NCBI GenBank assembly: GCA_041394185.1
Contig: JAWKIQ010000001.1
Coordinates: 744,001-808,000 of the forward strand
DNA length: 64,000 nt
Direction: 5' to 3'
DNA from: Acidimicrobiales bacterium
GTDB lineage: Bacteria > Actinomycetota > Acidimicrobiia > Acidimicrobiales > Poriferisodalaceae
Numbering within the stretch: position 1 is the stretch's first letter; the number at the start of each line of letters is the position of its first letter. Shown here piece after piece: positions 25,684 through 34,239 of the stretch. The notes under the pieces were generated by a model that saw only the letters and a program-made list of their open reading frames with translations, did no database searches and was not told the DNA's origin. The translations under genes were made by a program, and so were the position numbers.

Positions 25684-27071
25684 CAGTGACCGGCCCCGTC
25701 ACCCAGGCCCGCGATTGCGAGCGCCTTGGCCTTGGCGGCGTCCATGTCGTAGTGCTTGCGGGTCACTATCCGCTGGGCGTAGAGGCCTCCGCCGGCCTGG
25801 ATGTTGGTGACGAACTTCCAGCCGCCGTAGGCGTCGGCGGTGAGGTCGCGGATCGTGTGCATCAGATGCGACCGGTATTCGCCACTGATGTCTGGGCCCG
25901 TCGACATGTACTTGGCTGCCAACTCGCCCACTTCCTCGTTCTCGAAGTCGGCGGGCGCGGGTGCGGTGAGCACTGCACCGCCCGCTATGTCGTGGACATG
26001 GCGAACCATCTGGTTGTAGTTGGCCGCCGCATGGAACTTGCCCGCGTTGACGTAGAGCTCATTGGGGAAGGCGGCACCGTCGGGGCCGATGTTGCAGTTT
26101 GCGATCGCTGCTTCGAGGGTCGATCGGATCAGGGTGGCGTGGATGATCATCTCGGAGATCTTCTCCTTGATGTGGCTGATGCCCGCTGTGCCGTTCGCCT
26201 CTGCAACCAGCTGCGCCAACCCGACCAGCTGGTCTGCCTCCTCGACGAACGCCGATAGGCCACCGAGGCGCTCCCACAAACCCAGCGAGTGGGCGAAGAT
26301 GGCGGCGTAGGCGGTTTCGCCGTCGAGGAACACACGCTCGGTGGGCACGAAAACGTCGTCGAAGATCACGAACCCCTCTGGGTAGTGGTACCTGGACGAC
26401 ACCGGGAAAGACCTGGCGTCCTCGTGGCGCGGAGCGTAGGTGGTGTTGATGATCTTCACACCTGGTGCGTTCACCGGCACGATGCAACCGATCGAATAGT
26501 CCTCTTCGCCGGCCTTCATCGCCTTGGTGGGGATGGTCAGCAGGTCGTGGCCGAACGAAGCGCCGGTGATGTGGAGCTTTGCACCCCGGATGATGACGCC
26601 ATCGCTCTGGCGGTCGACGACGTGTACGTATGCGTCGGGGTCGGTCTGCTTGGCCGGAGGCAGGCTGCGGTTGCCCTTGGCGTCGGTTATGCACTGGGTG
26701 ATTCGAACATCGCGGCGCTGGGCGTCGTCGATGTAGGCCTCCATCCGCTCGATGTAGTCGGGTTTGACCCCGTCCATGCGACCGGCCGCGGTCTTCAGGG
26801 TCTGTATCGAGGTCGAGGTGACGTGGGCCATCATGCCGGCTTCGTGCAGCATCGGAATGAGCGCACGCAGATCGTCGGCCGACCTCGGCACACCCAGCAG
26901 CGGGCTGGTGGCATCGGGTGCCGGGTCGTAGTGCAGGTCGTAACCCTTGGCGGTGAACTCGACGGTCTGACCCAACAGGGGATGACCGGCGAGGTCGTGA
27001 ATGCGTTCGCCCTCGAAATAGGTGTGGCGACCGTCGTCCAGTGAGTCTTTGTATTGCTGTCCCGTCAGCAC
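25683..27071 (-). CDS. 4-hydroxyphenylacetate 3-monooxygenase (HpaB) family flavoprotein
   Basis: A 462-residue protein of the HpaB / 4-hydroxybutyryl-CoA dehydratase superfamily, which shares the acyl-CoA dehydrogenase fold. Typical segments include MLTGQQYKDSLDDGR at the start, ITGASFGHDLLTIPTKAM, FDDVFVPTERVFLDGE, and DIAGGAVLTAPAPADFENEEV. The dehydratase needs cysteines near residues 99, 103 and 299 for a [4Fe-4S] cluster; none is present at those places. An FADH2-dependent oxygenase is therefore more likely than a dehydratase. No flavin reductase partner (HpaC) is adjacent; the flavin-binding protein at 61701 is far away. Hydratase at 27200 is divergent. Confidence 0.8.
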   Translation of the reverse strand: MLTGQQYKDSLDDGRHTYFEGERIHDLAGHPLLGQTVEFTAKGYDLHYDPAPDATSPLLGVPRSADDLRALIPMLHEAGMMAHVTSTSIQTLKTAAGRMDGVKPDYIERMEAYIDDAQRRDVRITQCITDAKGNRSLPPAKQTDPDAYVHVVDRQSDGVIIRGAKLHITGASFGHDLLTIPTKAMKAGEEDYSIGCIVPVNAPGVKIINTTYAPRHEDARSFPVSSRYHYPEGFVIFDDVFVPTERVFLDGETAYAAIFAHSLGLWERLGGLSAFVEEADQLVGLAQLVAEANGTAGISHIKEKISEMIIHATLIRSTLEAAIANCNIGPDGAAFPNELYVNAGKFHAAANYNQMVRHVHDIAGGAVLTAPAPADFENEEVGELAAKYMSTGPDISGEYRSHLMHTIRDLTADAYGGWKFVTNIQAGGGLYAQRIVTRKHYDMDAAKAKALAIAGLGDGAGH

Positions 27072-27199
27072 TGTTGCCCCCTGTTGCGCTCGGCCATCCG
27101 TTCTACCGCGCCCGGAGGTCTCAGACTCAATAGGCCCGGGCGATTGTGGCGGTGGAATACTGTTGGCCGGTCCACACCCGTCGATGCGAGGAATCTCAC

Positions 27200-28006
27200 A
27201 TGGCCCTTAGCGACGAACAGCGGCGAGAGGCGGCTCAAGCCCTCTTCGACGCCGAACTGACCCGCAACTGGTGCAAGCCCCTGACCCTGGCCTACGAGGG
27301 TGCCGACATCGAAGACGCCTACGCGGTCGGCCAATACGTCACCGACCTGAAGGTGGCCTCCGGACGCCAGATAAAGGGCCACAAGGTCGGCCTCACGTCC
27401 AAGGCGATGCGGTCGTTCACCGGCGCCAGCGAACCCGACTACGGGACGATCTTCGACAACTGGTTCCTCGATGAGGGCACCAGGGTTCCGGCCAGCATCC
27501 TGAACCGGGCCGCGGTCGAGATCGAGCTGGTGTTCGTGCTGAAAGACGACCTGGGCGGGCCTTCTGTCAATGCGGTCGACGTCATCAGGGCCACCGATTT
27601 CATCCTGCCCGCGATCGAGGTGGTCGACAGCCGCTACGGCGAGCGCGGGCTGCCCGGTGTGGTCGACTCGATCTCCGATGCCGCTTCGTGCGGGTTCATC
27701 ATGGTGGGTGGCAACCCGGTCTCGCTTCTCGATGTCGACCCTCGTGCAGTGTCGGGTTCGCTCTACATCAACGGCGAACTCGAGCAGTCGGGTGTGGCGT
27801 CGGCGGTCATGGGAAATCCGGTCAATTCGGTGGCTTGGCTGGCCCGCAAGCTCGACGAGTTCGGCGTATCGATGGAGGCGGGCCATTCGATCCTGTCGGG
27901 TTCGTTCATCAAGGCGGTGCCCATCTCGGTGGGCGACGCGATACTGGCCGACTTCGGTCCACTGGGGCAGATCTCTTTCGGGGTCTACGACGACTCGGCC
28001 AACTGA
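27200..28006 (+). CDS. 2-oxo-hept-4-ene-dioate / 2-keto-4-pentenoate hydratase family
   Basis: A 268-residue fumarylacetoacetate-hydrolase-fold hydratase of the meta-cleavage pathway type (HpaH, MhpD, TesE). It adds water across the double bond of a 2-oxo-pent-4-enoate. Visible metal and substrate regions are KGHKVGLTSKAMRSF (about residues 57-71), AAVEIELVFVLKDDL with the E-x-E metal ligands, PAIEVVDSRY and LSGSFIKAVPISVGD. The start is the ATG after CTCAC, with a GAGG ribosome site. Divergence from the HpaB-family gene suggests one aromatic or ring-derived catabolic route. Exact substrate not settled. Confidence 0.86.
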   Translation: MALSDEQRREAAQALFDAELTRNWCKPLTLAYEGADIEDAYAVGQYVTDLKVASGRQIKGHKVGLTSKAMRSFTGASEPDYGTIFDNWFLDEGTRVPASILNRAAVEIELVFVLKDDLGGPSVNAVDVIRATDFILPAIEVVDSRYGERGLPGVVDSISDAASCGFIMVGGNPVSLLDVDPRAVSGSLYINGELEQSGVASAVMGNPVNSVAWLARKLDEFGVSMEAGHSILSGSFIKAVPISVGDAILADFGPLGQISFGVYDDSAN

Positions 28007-28047
28007 GGTAGGTCCGAACACTCCATCTACGGCAAGGGTTTGAGTTT

Positions 28048-30339
28048 GTGAGCTCCATCCTCGGCAACAACGTCATCCGACGAGAGGACCCCAGGTTCTT
28101 GACCGGCGCCGGCACATATGTGGCCAACCTGGTGCCCGAGGGGGCCGCCCATCTCGTGTACGTACGGTCGACGGTCGCGCACGGCACCATCGTCGAACTT
28201 GACGTCGAAGAGGCGCGCAAGGCACCCGGTGTGCTGGGCGTGTTCACGGGTGCCGAGGTGCGCTCGGCGCTGGGCGACGCGCCCAAGACCCTTCCGATGT
28301 TCCCCGACACTCTGGTCAAGCCGTTTCTGGCCGTCGACCGGGTTCGTCACGTTGGCGAGCCCGTCGTGGCCGTTGTAGCCGAGACGGTCGCACAGGCGGT
28401 CGACGCCGCCGAGTTGGTCTTCGTCGAGTACGACTTCCTCGACGCCCTGGTCGACCCCGAGGCCGCCATCGACAGCGACGTCTTGTTGCATCCCGAGCAC
28501 GGATCGAATGTCTTCAACACGATGTCGTCTCAGACCCAGGCCGACTTCGCCGACTGCGAAGTGGTCGTCAGCGAGCGCATAGTCAACCAACGCCTGACCG
28601 GCGCCCCCATAGAGCCCCGCTCGGGTATGGCCACGTGGACAGACGACGGCCGCCTGGTTCACCATTCGGCCTGTCAGGGCGCTCACCCGACCAAAGCCTT
28701 GTTGGCGGGCATCTACGGGCTAGACCCTGCCCAGGTTCACGTGATCGTTCCCGACGTTGGCGGCGGGTTCGGCGCCAAGTCGCGGACTTATCCAGAAGAA
28801 GCGGTTCTGGGCTGGTACTCCAAGCAGGTCGGGCGGCCGGTTGCCTGGACCGAGTCGCGCACCGAGAACGTGCAGGCGATGCCCCAGGGCCGTGGCCAGA
28901 TCCAGTACGCGACCATCGGTGGCACCCGGGACGGGTTGATCACCGCCTACCAGCTCGATGTGGTGCAAGACATCGGCGCTTACCCGCTGATAGGCGCCGT
29001 GCTCGCGGGCATGACCCAGCGCATGTTGACGGGCACCTACGAGATTCGCAACGTCGGATTCAACGCGACCAACGTTCTCACCTCGATGCCCAGCGTCACG
29101 GCCTACCGCGGCGCGGGCCGCCCCGAGGCGGCCGTGGCCATCGAGCGCATGATCGACCGCTTCGCAGACGAGATTGGCGTCGACCCTGCCGAGGTACGAC
29201 GCAAGAACATGGTTCCCAGGTTCACCGAGCCGTACCAAACCGGCATTGGAACGACCTACGACGTGGGCGACTATCCCGAGGCCTTGCGGCTGGCGCTGGA
29301 AGCCGTCGACTATGAGGCTGTGGTGGTGCGCCAGGCGGCGCGACGGGTGTCGGCCGACCCGCGGTTGCTGGGCATCGGAATCGGCATGTACGTCGAGATC
29401 ACGGCTGGTGCGCCCGGGTCCGAGTACGGCTCGGTCGAGCTGCGCCCCGACGGATCGGTCGTGGCCCGCAGCGGTGCAACGCCGTTCGGGCAGGGACACG
29501 ACACGACCTGGGCAATGATCGTCGCCGACCGCACCGGAATCGACATCGAGCGCATCGAGGTGGTTCGGGGCGACACCGACCTGGTGCCCCGCGGCGCCCT
29601 GACGGTGGGGTCGAGGTCGGTCCAGGTGGGCGGTTCGGCTCTGGCTGCGGCATCGGCGCAGTTGGTCGACGCAGCCAAGGAGAAGGCGGCCAGCCTGTTG
29701 GAGGCCGCGCCGGGCGATGTTGCCCTAGACACCGATTCGGGTCGGTTCCACGTCGTCGGAACGCCCGCGGTTTCGGTGTCGTGGGACGACGTTGCCGCTT
29801 CGCTGGCCGACTCGTTGATCGAGGAACACGACTTCGCCGCCGAGATGCCGACCTTCCCAAGCGGCTGCCATGTGGCGGTGGTCGAGGTCGATCGCGATAC
29901 CGGCGGCGTGCAGGTGCTGCAGCTCGTCGCCGTCGACGACGCCGGCACGGTCTTGAACCCCATGCTGGTCGACGGTCAGGTTCATGGCGGCATCGCTCAG
30001 GGTGTTGCCCAGGTACTGTTCGAAGCCATCCAGTACGACGACGACGGCAACCTGGTGACCGCCGGATTCATGGACTATCTGGTTCCGTCTGCCGCCGAGA
30101 TGCCTTCGTTCCAGCTCGTGCATCTGGAAACACCCACATGGGTCAACGAGCTCGGCGCCAAGGGAGCCGGCGAATCGGGCACCATCGGCGCCATCCCTGC
30201 GGTCTACAACGCTGTCATCGATGCTGTGTCGCACCTAGGGGTGCTGCATCTCGAGACCCCCATCACTCCACAAAAGCTGTGGGCGGCCCTGCATCACAGC
30301 CCGGGCGTCAGCTCGACTGCTCGAGGTGGTCGGACATGA
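28048..30339 (+). CDS. Molybdenum hydroxylase large subunit (xanthine dehydrogenase / CoxL family, not form I CODH)
   Basis: Molybdopterin-cytosine-dinucleotide binding subunit of 763 residues. The N-terminal a/b hammerhead domain (GNNVIRREDPRFLTGAGTY) is followed by the cofactor domain with VGGGFGAKSRTYPEE, AYRGAGRPE (352-360) and the catalytic Glu in KGAGESGT near 710. The active-site loop reads AYRGAGR, as in form II, not the AY-x-CSFR of true CO dehydrogenase. No FAD subunit (CoxM) or 2Fe-2S subunit (CoxS) is in this window, so this is an orphan. Start GTG follows 41 bases after the hydratase, so a shared transcript is possible. Substrate unknown. Confidence 0.88.
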   Translation: MSSILGNNVIRREDPRFLTGAGTYVANLVPEGAAHLVYVRSTVAHGTIVELDVEEARKAPGVLGVFTGAEVRSALGDAPKTLPMFPDTLVKPFLAVDRVRHVGEPVVAVVAETVAQAVDAAELVFVEYDFLDALVDPEAAIDSDVLLHPEHGSNVFNTMSSQTQADFADCEVVVSERIVNQRLTGAPIEPRSGMATWTDDGRLVHHSACQGAHPTKALLAGIYGLDPAQVHVIVPDVGGGFGAKSRTYPEEAVLGWYSKQVGRPVAWTESRTENVQAMPQGRGQIQYATIGGTRDGLITAYQLDVVQDIGAYPLIGAVLAGMTQRMLTGTYEIRNVGFNATNVLTSMPSVTAYRGAGRPEAAVAIERMIDRFADEIGVDPAEVRRKNMVPRFTEPYQTGIGTTYDVGDYPEALRLALEAVDYEAVVVRQAARRVSADPRLLGIGIGMYVEITAGAPGSEYGSVELRPDGSVVARSGATPFGQGHDTTWAMIVADRTGIDIERIEVVRGDTDLVPRGALTVGSRSVQVGGSALAAASAQLVDAAKEKAASLLEAAPGDVALDTDSGRFHVVGTPAVSVSWDDVAASLADSLIEEHDFAAEMPTFPSGCHVAVVEVDRDTGGVQVLQLVAVDDAGTVLNPMLVDGQVHGGIAQGVAQVLFEAIQYDDDGNLVTAGFMDYLVPSAAEMPSFQLVHLETPTWVNELGAKGAGESGTIGAIPAVYNAVIDAVSHLGVLHLETPITPQKLWAALHHSPGVSSTARGGRT

Positions 30340-30934
30340 CCCATGCCGCAAGCGCATGGGCCAGCATTTCGGCCAGCCGGTCATAATCCCAGCCGTCGCC
30401 GGCCTGCATCGACACGAAGAGCCCGTCTGATGCCGCCAACGTGAACCTCGCCAGGTCTCGACTCAGGTCGGCTTCCCCGGGAAGCTGGCGCAACCACCAC
30501 CGTTCGAGGATCTCGAGCATGCGCGCTCGCACCGCCAAGAACCTGCCCCGCGCCGAGGTGTCGACCACCCGGTGCTCGAGCGTCAGCATCAGGCCCAGCC
30601 GCCAGAATTCGGGATTCGACGCCATACCCCTGATGTTGGCCGCCATGCGCTCGGCGAGGACCTCGCCCAGGTCGGCATCAGACGCGGAAACAGACCAGCG
30701 AGGCATGCCTGCCAGCCATCGCTCGAAGCTCGACTCGATCACCTCGGCGAACAGGGCGTCCTTGTTCTCGAAGTGCCAGTACACCGAACTGGCAGGCAGG
30801 CCCGAGCGCTGCGACACCATCGAAATAGATGTCCCGTCATAGCCGAGCTCGTTCGCCAGCTCGAAGGTGGCCGCCAGAATCCGCTGCCTCGACTCTTCGC
30901 CTCTGGCGTTGGGCCGGCTGGTCTTGCGGGTCAT
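30308..30934 (-). CDS. TetR-family transcriptional regulator
   Basis: A 208-residue repressor. The N-terminal helix-turn-helix is at about residues 12-58: ESRQRILAATFELANELGYDGTSISMVSQRSGLPASSVYWHFENKDALFAEV (read in parts), the standard TetR form. The C-terminal ligand domain is helical and unassigned. It converges on the molybdenum hydroxylase gene with a 32-base overlap of the two 3' ends. The ATG before TRKTSRP is used. The MarR gene lies upstream on the same strand with a 14-base gap, so the two regulators may be cotranscribed. Confidence 0.87.
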   Translation of the reverse strand: MTRKTSRPNARGEESRQRILAATFELANELGYDGTSISMVSQRSGLPASSVYWHFENKDALFAEVIESSFERWLAGMPRWSVSASDADLGEVLAERMAANIRGMASNPEFWRLGLMLTLEHRVVDTSARGRFLAVRARMLEILERWWLRQLPGEADLSRDLARFTLAASDGLFVSMQAGDGWDYDRLAEMLAHALAAWVMSDHLEQSS

Positions 30935-30948
30935 GGCAACGATGGTAG

Positions 30949-31479
30949 CTACGGTTGCATCTTCGCCGGTCTGACGATCACCGAGTGGAGCAGCTTGGCC
31001 AGCAGGTTTATCTCGTCTGGTTCGAGGTCGCCGAGCAGGTCGCACATCAATGAGTTGAACCCGGGATAGATGCGCTCCATCTTGGCGGCCCCGGCGTCGG
31101 TGAGCGAGATCGTCCGGCGGCGTCCGTCGGTCGGATCGGCTCCGGAGCGCACCAGGCCCTGCTTCTCGAGACCTTTACGGACACCGGTGACGGTTCCCTG
31201 GGTTATGCCCAACTCGGCGGCCAGTCGCGACGAGTCCATCTCGCCGAACACCCAAAGCACCCACAGCACCGAGAACGCGCTCCACGAGAGTTCCTCCGGC
31301 AGGAACACCTCGCGCTCGGCAGAGCGAGACACCACGGTGGCGGCCCGATAGAGGTTGGAGATGGCGTACTGCACCTCCATGTCGACGGGCTTGCCCGAAA
31401 GTCGCTGGCGGATGTCGGCCTCGGCGGCCTTCACCGCCTCTGGGTCGTACTCGTGAGGCACGACAAGAGTGGAACCCAC
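30949..31479 (-). CDS. MarR-family transcriptional regulator
   Basis: A 176-residue winged-helix regulator. The core is LSWSAFSVLWVLWVFGEMDSSRLAAELGITQGTVTGVRKGLEKQGLVRSGADPTDGRRRTISLTDAG (read in parts), with the DPTDGRRR wing diagnostic of MarR. The frame is open far upstream, but the sequence is meaningless there and lies antisense to the P450 gene, so I start at GTG 31479; GTG 31461 is also possible. It is divergent from the P450 operon, and a perfect palindrome (31501-31522) lies between them, so it very likely represses both. Confidence 0.88.
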   Translation of the reverse strand: MGSTLVVPHEYDPEAVKAAEADIRQRLSGKPVDMEVQYAISNLYRAATVVSRSAEREVFLPEELSWSAFSVLWVLWVFGEMDSSRLAAELGITQGTVTGVRKGLEKQGLVRSGADPTDGRRRTISLTDAGAAKMERIYPGFNSLMCDLLGDLEPDEINLLAKLLHSVIVRPAKMQP

Positions 31480-31508
31480 TTGAAGCGCCCGTGTCAACGA
31501 ATTACTTT
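31480..31508 (+). promoter_or_regulatory. Candidate promoter of the P450 operon
   Basis: TTGAAG (31480-31485), a 17-base spacer and TACTTT (31503-31508). The -10 lies inside the left arm of the palindrome at 31501-31522, so bound MarR would block RNA polymerase. Predicted transcript start is about 31515, leaving a leader of roughly 19 bases with GGGGG before the ATG. Confidence 0.5.
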
Positions 31509-31522
31509 GGTCCCAAAGTAAT
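31501..31522. promoter_or_regulatory. Perfect palindrome between MarR and P450 genes, likely MarR operator
   Basis: Arms ATTACTTTGG and CCAAAGTAAT are exactly complementary around a 2-base centre (TC); one further A-T pair extends it to 31500-31523. The size, symmetry and AT-rich ends fit a MarR dimer site. It lies in the 51-base divergent gap beside the MarR gene and overlaps the predicted -10 of the P450 operon. Confidence 0.75.
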
Positions 31523-31533
31523 TGGGGGTAATG

Positions 31534-32763
31534 ATGGCCGTCGATGTCACCAGCGCAGACCAGTACCGCGTTGGTATCCCACACGATCAGTTCGCCGCCA
31601 TGCGGGCCACACCGGGGCTCACCTGGCACCCCTACCTCGATTCGGGCTTTTGGGCCGTCACCCGGCACGCCGACGTCAAAGAGGCCTCCAAGCGCGCCGA
31701 CGTGTTCTCGTCGGGCATCGGACACACCAATCTGTGGGATCTCGAGCCAGACGCTCTCGAGGCCCGGCGCTCGATCCTCGACACCGACGCGCCCGACCAC
31801 ACCAGGCTTCGCCGCCTGGTCAGCAAGGCGTTCACCCCCAAGGCCATTCGCTCGTGGGAGGAAACCACCAGGCGGATAACCATCGAACTGCTCGATGAGT
31901 ATCTGGCCGCAGGCGGGGGAGACTGGGTCGACATGGTCGCAGCTCCGCTGCCGATCCGGGTGATCCTGACCATCCTCGGCGTGCCCGTCGAAGACGCCGA
32001 CTATCTGGTCGAGATCTCCAACTATCTGGTCGAGGGAACCAGCGATTCGCCCTCGCTGCCGGCCGACGCTTACGGAAACACCACCGAGCTGCGGTTGTTG
32101 CCGTTCCAGAGCCCAGCCAGCCACGCCCTGTTCGAATATGGCGAGCGGTTGGGTGCCGACCGGCGGGCCAATCCGCGCGACGACATGGTGACCCTGCTGG
32201 TGCAGGCCGAGGACGAAGGCGACAGCCTCAGCCACAACGAGTTCCGCAACTTCTTCCACGCGCTGGTCTTCGCCGGCAACGAGACGACCCGCACTGCGAT
32301 CACCCACGGGGCGATGGCCTTCGCCGACAATCCCGACCAATGGCATCGCGTACTGGCCGATGCCGAACTTATCGACACCGCCACCGAGGAGGTCATCCGC
32401 TGGGCCACCCCGGTGCTGCACATGCGGCGCACCGCCGCGGTCGACACCGAGCTGGCCGGAACAGCCGTGGCCGCCGGCGACAAGGTGGTCATGTGGTACA
32501 TCTCGGCCAACCGCGACGACGCGGTGTTCGACGACCCGTTCACTTTCGATGTGGGCAGGGTCGACAACCCGCACCAGGCCTTCGGTGGAGGCGGTCCACA
32601 CTTCTGCCTAGGCGCGTTCCTGGCCCGCATGGAGGTGCGGGTTCTGATAGACGAGATGCGCAAGCGCAAGATGGTGCTCGAACCCAGAGGTGCGGCCGTG
32701 CGGGCACCTTCGAACTTCGTGCACGGGGTTCTGTCGGTCGAGATGGGAGTCAGCAGTGTCTGA
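31534..32763 (+). CDS. Cytochrome P450 (first gene of the operon)
   Basis: Soluble bacterial class I P450 of 409 residues. Visible features are the I-helix AGNETTRTAITH, the K-helix EEVIRW (E-x-x-R), and the heme loop FGGGGPHFCLGAFLAR with axial Cys358. The distinctive segment AYGNTTELRLLPFQSPASHA is shared with the second P450 downstream, suggesting a tandem duplication. ATG 31534 has GGGGG 5 bases upstream and is preferred; ATG 31531 is 3 bases earlier. The next gene is its ferredoxin, whose GTG start overlaps this stop. Related enzymes hydroxylate terpenes, steroids and fatty acids, but substrate cannot be assigned. Confidence 0.92.
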   Translation: MAVDVTSADQYRVGIPHDQFAAMRATPGLTWHPYLDSGFWAVTRHADVKEASKRADVFSSGIGHTNLWDLEPDALEARRSILDTDAPDHTRLRRLVSKAFTPKAIRSWEETTRRITIELLDEYLAAGGGDWVDMVAAPLPIRVILTILGVPVEDADYLVEISNYLVEGTSDSPSLPADAYGNTTELRLLPFQSPASHALFEYGERLGADRRANPRDDMVTLLVQAEDEGDSLSHNEFRNFFHALVFAGNETTRTAITHGAMAFADNPDQWHRVLADAELIDTATEEVIRWATPVLHMRRTAAVDTELAGTAVAAGDKVVMWYISANRDDAVFDDPFTFDVGRVDNPHQAFGGGGPHFCLGAFLARMEVRVLIDEMRKRKMVLEPRGAAVRAPSNFVHGVLSVEMGVSSV

Positions 32764-32983
32764 ACAAATCGGTTCCGAACAACCGAGGTTGGTCCGGGTG
32801 GCCATCGACGGTGACGTATGCATCGGTGTCGGCCAGTGCGAGTTGCTCGAGCCCGACGTCTTCGAACTCGATGAAGACGAGGGCTTGGCCCACACCAAGG
32901 GTGAGGCGATGTTGCCCGCCGACCGAGCGGCCGTCGTTGTCGACAAGTGCCCCAGCGGCGCCATTTCGATTGTGTCCGGCTGA
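32756..32983 (+). CDS. 3Fe-4S-type ferredoxin
   Basis: Electron carrier of 75 residues, the usual partner of actinobacterial P450s. Cluster cysteines are C22 and C28 in CIGVGQC and C65 in KCPSGAI. The middle position, which is Cys in 4Fe-4S proteins, is Val/Gly here, so a 3Fe-4S cluster is expected. The GTG start overlaps the first P450 stop by 8 bases, and the second P450 begins 3 bases after this stop. It probably serves both P450s. No ferredoxin reductase gene is in the operon. Confidence 0.9.
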   Translation: MSEQIGSEQPRLVRVAIDGDVCIGVGQCELLEPDVFELDEDEGLAHTKGEAMLPADRAAVVVDKCPSGAISIVSG

Positions 32984-32986
32984 ACC

Positions 32987-34239
32987 ATGACCGCCACAGC
33001 CGATCGTCAGCTCACCCCGGTCGACCTTGCCGATCCGGAGCTCTACGCGCATGGGATTCCCCACGAGGTGTTTGCCCAGATTCGCGCCATGCCAGGGCTG
33101 GCGTGGAATCCGCTCTCAGACGGTGACGGCTTCTGGGCGGTAACCCGCCACAGCGACGTCGTGGAGGTGTCTCGTGACACCACCACCTACTCGTCGGCGA
33201 AGGGGCACATCCAGATCTACGACATCGACGAGGACGCCCTCGACGCCCGCGCTTCGATGATCGACATGGACCCGCCCAGGCACACGCGGCTGCGCAGGCT
33301 GGTCAGCGCAGCCTTCACCCCAAACATGTGCTCGACCATGCCGATGCCATCCGGGCCCGCGTGCGCGACTGCCTCGCTTCGATCGCCGCCGACGGCGGTG
33401 GCGACTGGGTGTCTCGGGTCGCCAAGCCCATTCCGGTGTCGGTGATCTGCGACATCATGGGGGTGCCCGAGGCCGACCACGACTACATGATCGAGCTGTC
33501 TGATCACCTGGTCGCCGGCACCTCCAACGAACCGCTCGACCCAAGCGCCTACGGCAACACAACCGATCTGCGGCTGCTGCCCTTCAACAGCCCGGCGGCC
33601 CATGGCATCAACGAATACGCCCGAGAGCTGGGCGAGCAGAGACGTCGCGAACCGGGCGACGACCTGGTGACCAAGTTGATCAACGCCGAGATCGATGGCG
33701 AGCGGCTGACCGACAGCGAGTTCGCCAACTTCTTTCGGCTGATGATATTTGCCGGCAACGAGACAACCCGTTCGGCCATGGCTCACCTCGCGGTCGACCT
33801 TCACCGCTACCCCGACCAGTTCGCCAAGGTCGGCGCCGATCGCACGCTGCTGGATCAAGCGGTGGAGGAGGTCATCAGGTTCTCGTCTCCGATCCTCTAC
33901 TTCAGGCGCACGGCCATGACCGACACCGTCTTGTCGGGCACTCAGATCGCAGCGGGCGACAAGGTAGTCATGTGGTATTCGGCGGCCGACTTCGACGAGG
34001 CCGTCTTCCCCGATCCGACGCGCTTCGACGTCTCCCGACCCCTTCGCCCTGTCAATGTTGCGTTTGGCGGCGGCGGCCCGCATTTCTGCCTGGGCGCTTC
34101 GCTGGCCCGCCTCGAGCTGGGAATCCTCATCGACGAGATCCTCAACCATCGATTGAGAGTCGAGGTTTTGTCCGATCCAGAGTTCGTGCTCAGCAACTTC
34201 GTGAACGGAGTCGAGTCCTTGCAGGTAGCCGTCTCTTGA
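32987..34239 (+). pseudogene. Second cytochrome P450, interrupted by a single-base frameshift
   Basis: Paralogue of the first P450, with AYGNTTDLRLLPFNSPAAHG, AGNETTRSAMAH, EEVIRF and the heme loop FGGGGPHFCLGASLAR. The N-terminal 111 codons (to SAAFTP) and the rest (from HVLDHADAIRARV) lie in different frames. The switch is in a run of four C (33318-33321); the first P450 has five C at the same place (FTPKA). Adding one C restores FTPKHVLDHADAI and a 417-residue protein. All P450 motifs downstream are intact, which fits a recent lesion or an error. The stop overlaps the TTG start of the TPR gene. Confidence 0.85.

Noticed and set aside
25683..27071. 4-hydroxybutyryl-CoA dehydratase
   Set aside because: The required [4Fe-4S] cysteines are absent near residues 99, 103 and 299.
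28048..30339. True carbon monoxide dehydrogenase (form I CoxL)
   Set aside because: The active-site loop is AYRGAGR rather than AY-x-CSFR, and CoxS and CoxM are missing.
31480..32601. N-terminal extension of the MarR protein
   Set aside because: The upstream translation is low-complexity and antisense to a P450. The MarR domain is complete without it.
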